From Zoroaster sp. YZ-2022 (Eukaryota > Echinodermata > Asteroidea > Forcipulatida > Zoroasteridae), in assembly GCA_029582265.1 (NCBI GenBank), contig CM055837.1, forward strand, positions 4,449,148 to 4,513,147: a DNA stretch of 64,000 nt. The letters are read 5' to 3'. The translations under genes were made by a program, and so were the position numbers. Positions 57,426 through 64,000 of this stretch are shown piece by piece; within the stretch, counting starts at the first letter, position 1; the number at the start of each line of letters is the position of its first letter. The notes beneath the pieces are model-generated. The model saw only the letters and a program-made list of their open reading frames with translations, made no database searches and was not told the origin of the DNA.

Positions 57426-58982
57426 AGATTACAAATTAGCGTCAGAAAATTGTGCCCTCTGTTGTTCAATATAGGAGAACTGTGCACAAACTCGGAGGAA
57501 AAGATTTAATTATCCGAGTAGTTTTTACCACTTTAGTTATTTTTAAGACTTCTTGCTCTGTCCTATCCCCAATCAATGTATATGGACATTATTTAAAAGT
57601 AATTTGTTAGTAAACGTTTCCTCTTTATATGCGTTTTTGTATATAAAATCCTCAAAACTCCCATGAAAATATTGCCAAGTTACAGAATTGCTTCTAACAG
57701 CAACACATTTACTTAGAACTTCCTTTGTCCCTTGACCATGTTTACTTTTCAGTTTTAATTGGGATGCATGCTTAGCGAGAAAACATAAATTTTATAAATA
57801 TTTCCAGTAATTTAATACAAAAAACTTTAATAAAGAAAAATTAAGCTGACAAGGGCTACAAAGTGTCATGATCTATAACAATATAGTGTTTTGTTTTCTT
57901 TCACAGATTCATAATTCTAGCAAGTAAATTAAGTTGTTTGCAAACATACATTTTTAAGGTACAGTAACATGTATATATTTGCGTTACAACTGTGAACAAT
58001 TTTTCTCTGTTATAAAGTTAATTTTTAAACTTAATCTGTTACATAAAATTAATATTATAACAAAACAAAAACATGAGCCAAACCAGATTGAGAAATGGAG
58101 GCCTTATGAATGAGCATCTGTCCTTCAAATGTTAATGCTGTGAGCCCCTTTTTAGATTATGTCTCCCCCTTCCCTAACACCATTTTGTTCCCGCCTGGCA
58201 TGAAAATATATCATTAAAACATACATTGTACAAATACATGTGAAAATATTTATTTTAGTGTACACTGTACACTTTAAACTGCACTGTACATGTATGTAAA
58301 AATACAAAATCACAGTGTAGGTATTCAAAGTTTTAGCTATTAAATAATTTTCTGTATGACACTATCAATGTGTTGGATTTAAAAGAAATTCCATGTAGTC
58401 TATTTCACTTTGATGCTTGAAAAGTGCTATTGACTGTCAAGGAAATTATTACACAGGTGTTCCTAGATAGTGATACCTGTTGCAACATAAATCCATGTCT
58501 TTTATATTTTTAAAAGTAAAAATTTACATGTTGTAGGGTACTCACATTATTTTATTCCTAATTTATGTTGTACTTCTAAGAACAAACTCTTATAATAGAG
58601 AAAGGACACATTCTATAATTATGCTCAACAAAAACGACAAAATAAATGTACAAGTCGATCGCTGACAACGGCATAACCTCATGTCCTGGGATGAATACCC
58701 GGTACTCTTGAAGAGGAAGCAAAGGTGATCCATTAGTCAGTGGCATGTTTATAGCTCATGTAAGCAACGGTCACAGCTGGCGGCACGAAATTTGTTTATT
58801 TCACGTTAATTTTTTGTTAATTGCAAAGGGGAGTGAAGAAAGCGGCCCCCCTTGGGCCAGGTTTCGTTTTTTTGTTTTTGTTTTTTGTTTAACATAACCA
58901 AATAAATTGGAACAAAAAATGTACCCACCGCAAAACATTTGACCTCATTTTGTACTCCTAAAAGGGGGAAGAGTAGTTATGT

Positions 58983-59125
58983 TCTATGACCTCAAATCAA
59001 TCGAACATTAATTAGTAATTAGTTCTTTTCAGAACTAATTACTACTCAATTGAGAATTTCACATGGTGTCACTGCAATTAGTCTTACTTATCCTCTTCAC
59101 CATGCAAAGCTACAAGTTTTACCTA
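58983..59125 (+). mobile_element. Hammerhead-like element, 5'-truncated copy
   Basis: Contains TTCAGAACTAATTACTACTC to the 3' end CATGCAAAGCTACAAGTTTT and lacks the head. A short inverted AATTAGTAATTAGTTCT precedes it. 5' truncation with an intact 3' end fits a retroelement. Confidence 0.6.
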
Positions 59126-59910
59126 TTAAAACCCATCCTTTACAATTTCTGTCTCCGCGCCTGGCGTACAGGTTGTCTCAAAATGATGTTGTTATATAAC
59201 TTTAACCCTCATACTATCAGTTCATTTTGTCAGCGGGTTGACTGACCTGCCAAAAGCCATTCCTCTGCCAGTTTTGAAAAGGTGGAATAACTGTGTAGAG
59301 TGTACATGCACATGTAGATCGCATTCGCACACGAAATCACATACCGCTGGCAAGTACTTTTTGCCTTTCAAAACCTATCAAAGGGTTTTGAGGATCAAAC
59401 TGTTAAAGGGAGTGGATACTATGAGTAAAATGTCTGTAAATAATGCAGCCATACTTAATAGAAATCAAGAGAATCACACAGAAACCAATCTGTGAACGTT
59501 TCAGCTAACTTCATTGTATCACTATCGATAAAATAATTTTCTAATGTAGAAAACAGTTCACGGCCGTAATCAATAATTAAAACTTTGTAACACTTTTACT
59601 TTCACGTTTACTCAAAATTACACTCTGATATGTTTTGTTTATTCTAATATGAAATTAGGAAATCGAGTACTCTTTCCTAAATTCCAGCTGGGAATTATTT
59701 ATTTTTTCTTAAAAATAACAGAACCTCAGACAACATTAACAACAATATATCAAGGGAACATTTATTTAATACCATCAGTAGCTTTACACTATGTATTATA
59801 TTAATATTTGACCATGTTGGTTAATTTGAAATACCTATCCTATACGCTAAAGTGATATAGGACTACATACCCATTACACGTGAGCTTCAGACCATAACCA
59901 TGCCATTATG

Positions 59911-60540
<630 letters not shown>

Positions 60541-60663
60541 TTTTTTTTTTTAACTTAAGCCAAACCCAGTTGACAGTCAGTTTGACCCTGAAATGGGTGT
60601 GGCACATATGGGTCTTTGACCCGTTCCCGGAATTGTTTTGAGTATAGGACTATACCATAATAA

Positions 60664-60840
60664 ACTTTTATATTCTCCCATTGACGATCAGAGCATACTG
60701 ATCGAAACGTCGAGTAAACCAACCGGTTCTTTTCAGAACTATTTTTCTACTCAAAACAGAATTTTCACATGTTGTCACCGCAAACAATTTTTACTTACCG
60801 GTATCCGAGTCATTTTCACCATGCAAAGCTATAAATCTTA
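60664..60840 (+). mobile_element. Hammerhead-like element, copy
   Basis: Starts GACGATCAGAGCATACTGAT, then CGAAACGTCGAG, followed by the body and the tail CATGCAAAGCTATAAATCTT. The CTGANGA part upstream is lost. Confidence 0.6.
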
Positions 60841-61849
60841 CTATCTTACTTAAATAAATGTTGACAGTGAATGTTCAGTGGCGAATGCCTGACTCAAATC
60901 TTTTGGGGGCAATAAACCCCAATAGGTCATTTGCCTCTGATTCTAGGTATATATTCAGTCGTTATCTTCACTAGGAAGTCGATGATCAAAAGACTTTTCT
61001 CGTGTTTTATAATTACATTGTGGAAACTGGGTTTTGGTGAGACAAGCACGTAGGTAGGCCTAGATGATCAAGTCTGAAAGATTATTACAGTCATAGGGTC
61101 GATGTCTGGTCACTTGCAACTTTGTAATGTAACTGCAGACGGGGCCGTAGCGAAGGTATAATCTTGGGGATTTGCCAACTGACTTGAGCGGCAGTAAAAG
61201 ACTATACACTTTCAAAATCACTGGACGGGGGTGGGGGAGGCGTTACAAATTTCCCTCCCATATAAAATCACCTCTGCCGCAACAAATTCAAGCCTGCTTC
61301 GATGGCTTGATTTGGTGGTATATTTGTCGACTGAGTCTCGATTTTGTCGACTGAGTCTCGATTTTGTCGACTGAAGTTCGATTTCCCGACAGATAATAAA
61401 CATGGTGGGTGTCACACCCCCACCACCTTTGTCTTCGGCTCTGACTGCAGGCAACTTTTTGGGGAGACGTTCCGAAGTGCTTAAATCAATAAATATTGAC
61501 TTGCTTTGGAATGACCTGATTGCATCTTTGCCAAGGCGCCCCTTAAAACCTACAATCATGGTCACACTTGTTTGTAATCCGATGCCCCTGTGCCTCCGTA
61601 CAATGTTGAGAACATTTTTGCACATTTTGCGCCAGGAGTTTAAACATGGGCTCTCAACATTGAATGAGGGTGCAGGGGTACTGATTATTGTAAAAGCGTT
61701 CCAACAATTCTGGCAATGATTGTCCAAGACTGGAATTTAAAAAAAAAGACCTTTTCAGGGGGGGGGGGGGAACAGGGGGCATAGGGGCATTGCTTTTCAG
61801 TGGGGGGCCCAGGGGTTATGGGTTTTTCAGTGGTGGGGGTCATAATAAA

Positions 61850-62105
61850 TAATAATAATGTATAGATTTATATAGCGCACGTATCCACCAACTAAGTGGC
61901 GCTCAAGGCGCATTATATTATTATCCCTGCTCATAAGGCTCATAAGGCTCATAAATCATTCCTGAAACCATCTCAGCTCCCTGGGGAGTATACAGCTCAA
62001 TTGCTGCCATTTCTAGCGCATATAGAGCAAACCATCTCTGCCTTCACAGGTACCCATTTAACCCCTGGGTGGAGAGAAGCAATCATGGTTAAGTGTCTGT
62101 TGTAA
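61850..62105 (-). mobile_element. SINE copy lacking its tRNA-like head
   Basis: Minus-strand 3' domain (TATATAGCGCACGTATCCAC) and body to CAATCATGGTTAAGTGTC. Broken before the B box. Confidence 0.7.
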
Positions 62106-62118
62106 ATGAAGGCAGACT

Positions 62119-62485
62119 TAATAATAATCATAATAATGTAGACTTATATAGCGCACGTATCCACCAAACTGGTGCTCAAGGCGCATTATATTACCCCTGC
62201 TCATCAGGCTCATAAATCATTCATGAAACCATCTCAGCTCCCTGGGGAGTATACAGCTCAATTGCTGTCATTACAGCGCATATAGGGCTAATCAAACACA
62301 ATAACCAACTCTGCCCTCACAGGTACCCATTTACCCCTGGGTGGAGAGAAGCAATTATTGTAAAGTGTCTTGCTCTATGACACAAGCACCATGGTCGCGG
62401 TTGGGATTCGAACCCACATTCTGACAACTCAGCCATCAGAACACAAATCCGATGCACGAAACCGCTCGACCATGGCACTTATTCA
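62119..62485 (-). mobile_element. SINE, diverged full-length copy
   Basis: Minus-strand 3' domain, body, B box GGGTTCGAATCC and head (TGCCATGGTCGAGCGGTTTC). Tandem with the previous copy. Confidence 0.75.
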
Positions 62486-63228
62486 GGATATAACTTTTTA
62501 ACGTTTTTTTCTTCTTTTTTCTTTCTTTTCCTCTTTTTTCCCTTTTCTTTTTCTTTTCTTTTTTGGGGCACTATCGGGATTTTTTCGTTGGGGGCACCTG
62601 GGGGGGCCACTGGAAATTTGTGGGGGCGGGGACACGTTCCCCCAGGCCCTACCCCCCTACGGGGCTCTCAACGTTGAATGGGGGGGGGGGTATTGATTAA
62701 TGTTCCAACGTTCACTTCTGATCATTAATGCAGTTACAACCAGACATTGTCAGCTTCATTAGATTTTGGATGATTTTTCCTAATTCACCATAAATTATAA
62801 AGTTTGCTGTACCACTCAATAACTGCTTTAAAAATGTGAAAAATGTTGTCATAACCCCAGATTTCACAACCTTAATAATCATATTGGAACAACAAGTGTT
62901 TCGCTGACATGATTGCCGCAGTCCCGCCCCGTAGCCTTGTCTTCACCCTCGTCTTCACCCTCGGTGATGACGTCATGCATAATTATTAGGAAAGGCGTAC
63001 ACTCCCAATTGGTTAATTGCATGACTCAGACCAGCGTTCCGTCGTTTTCAGAATCCAGGGAAGTAACTGGAGACGTTGTCAAGAAAATGATTGATGCTTT
63101 GCTAGATTGTTTACGAAATACTGTCCCTGTATGATTTGATTACTAGATTGTCTTCTGGGTGACGAAAACGGGAGGGGGAAGAACCGGCACGTGCCAATGC
63201 CAATAAGCAACCTAAGTTTGTCTTTATA

Positions 63229-63504
63229 GTTTGATGAAATTCTTGCGTCGGGTGATAAACAATTGATTTTGCCCTATACCGACTTGTGAATAGCACAATG
63301 CTTTCCGAGTGTCCGTGGGAAAAAAACTTCACAGGCGACTCGGATTCGAACCCACGACCTCCTGCTTACTAGTGCAGACGACTTAACCTCTCGACCACCG
63401 AGCTTGCCCGATGTCGATTGGCTGGCTAAAATCCTATATAGCAGCGGGTGCCGCGATATTTGTAGTTTGATGAAATTCTTGCGTCGGGTGATAAACAATT
63501 GATT
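63229..63504 (-). mobile_element. tRNA-like SINE between long direct repeats
   Basis: Minus-strand A box GGTGGTCGAGAGGTTAAG and B box GGTTCGAATCC (about 63330-63410). Nearly identical copies of about 42 bp (starting GTTTGATGAAATTCTTGCGT) lie at 63229-63270 and 63462-63503. Confidence 0.6.
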
Positions 63505-63767
63505 TAATTTTGCACTACTAAGTTTATGTCTGCTGGTGGAAAGGGCGACCGAAATCATGATTACCATTCATTATTTCAAACACATCAATCTACCCACATT
63601 ACTGTAATAGCTTAATTGATATATGGTGTACATCAAGTCCAATTAGACAAACCTTAAAGGGTACAACATACAGGCAGCGAGCAGAGAGATTAGTGTGTTA
63701 AGCACAAAAAACCTCTTAAATTACACCGATCCTATAGGTGATCTACACTGGTTGCCAGTTGTTTTTA

Positions 63768-63978
63768 TACACTCACTGGCCAAAAGTATTGCAACATGCT
63801 CAAAATAGCACTTTACAAGTAACAGGTGAGATGATCATTTAAACCGATTTCATCGATCGTGTATTACATAATTTCCGAGCAAGAACAGTAAGTAGTGTAA
63901 ATAAAATAAAATAAATTATTGTAACACAGTTCTCCAAACTGAAGTTTGGGGATGTTGCACTTATGGCCAGTGAGTGTA
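63768..63978. mobile_element. Tc1-type MITE
   Basis: TACACTCACTGGCCAAAAGT at the left and GGCCAGTGAGTGTA at the right form TIRs with TA borders. 211 bp, no transposase. Confidence 0.85.
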
Positions 63979-64000
63979 GCTGTTCGGTGAGTGACAACAC

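Larger units (their letters stand above)
49393..59900. other. Stretch without supported genes
   Basis: Upstream on the minus strand of the first visible deiodinase exon, so its start exon may be here; I could not pick one. It holds the TTAA element (51118), the CTTCTC repeat, the 52616 tandem repeat, the inverted 52998 repeat and the GGCGGATCC MITE. 53.5-56.5 kb and 57.5-58.9 kb show nothing recognisable. Confidence 0.5.

Noticed and set aside
63274..63567. 97-residue reverse frame with GGREVKSSALVSRRSWVRIR
   Set aside because: This peptide is the familiar translation of a tRNA-derived SINE head.

Overview
The window is eukaryotic, AT-rich and repeat-dense. Its genes are split into phase-consistent exons separated by kilobase introns with GT..AG borders. 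tRNA-derived SINEs, foldback MITEs and long microsatellites fill the rest. The gene content (a CEP126-like ciliary/centrosomal gene, an MCT8/MCT10-like SLC16 transporter and a selenocysteine-type iodothyronine deiodinase) and the repeat style suggest a marine deuterostome invertebrate, most likely an echinoderm. That placement is inference, not proof.

Layout. (1) 6.5-9.1 kb, plus strand: the last three exons of an SLC16 monocarboxylate-transporter-family gene, closest in recalled motifs to MCT8/MCT10 (thyroid hormone and aromatic amino acid carriers). Its first exon is not visible. (2) 19.1-30.0 kb, plus strand: eight exons of a CEP126-like gene (about 1,065 visible residues) ending at a TGA at 29953-29955. 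The start exon is unresolved. Two RFX X-box-like sites lie upstream at 16.66-16.71 kb. (3) 49.4-38.25 kb, minus strand: six exons of an iodothyronine deiodinase-like gene. An in-frame TGA at 43652-43654, followed by Pro-Pro-Phe, sits exactly at the catalytic selenocysteine site. The open ORFs are short, so this gene is found only by splicing exons on the reverse strand.

The rest holds mobile elements and simple repeats. A tRNA-derived SINE family with an (ATT)n tail recurs at 15.4, 19.5, 28.8, 31.4, 61.9 and 62.1 kb. Several TIR/foldback MITE families are present, some with clear target-site duplications: hAT-like with 8 bp, Tc1-like with TA, and others bordered by TTAA. A small dispersed retroelement carries a hammerhead-ribozyme-like core at its 5' end; one copy has a 13-bp target-site duplication, and two copies head to head form a perfect 115-bp inverted repeat at 33.2-33.4 kb. 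No LINE reverse transcriptase, transposase ORF, rRNA or CRISPR was recognised.

Functionally, the transporter and the deiodinase could act in one pathway, the uptake and then deiodination of iodothyronines or related compounds. The window shows no co-regulation, so that link is inference. The 49.4-63 kb region has no gene that I can support.
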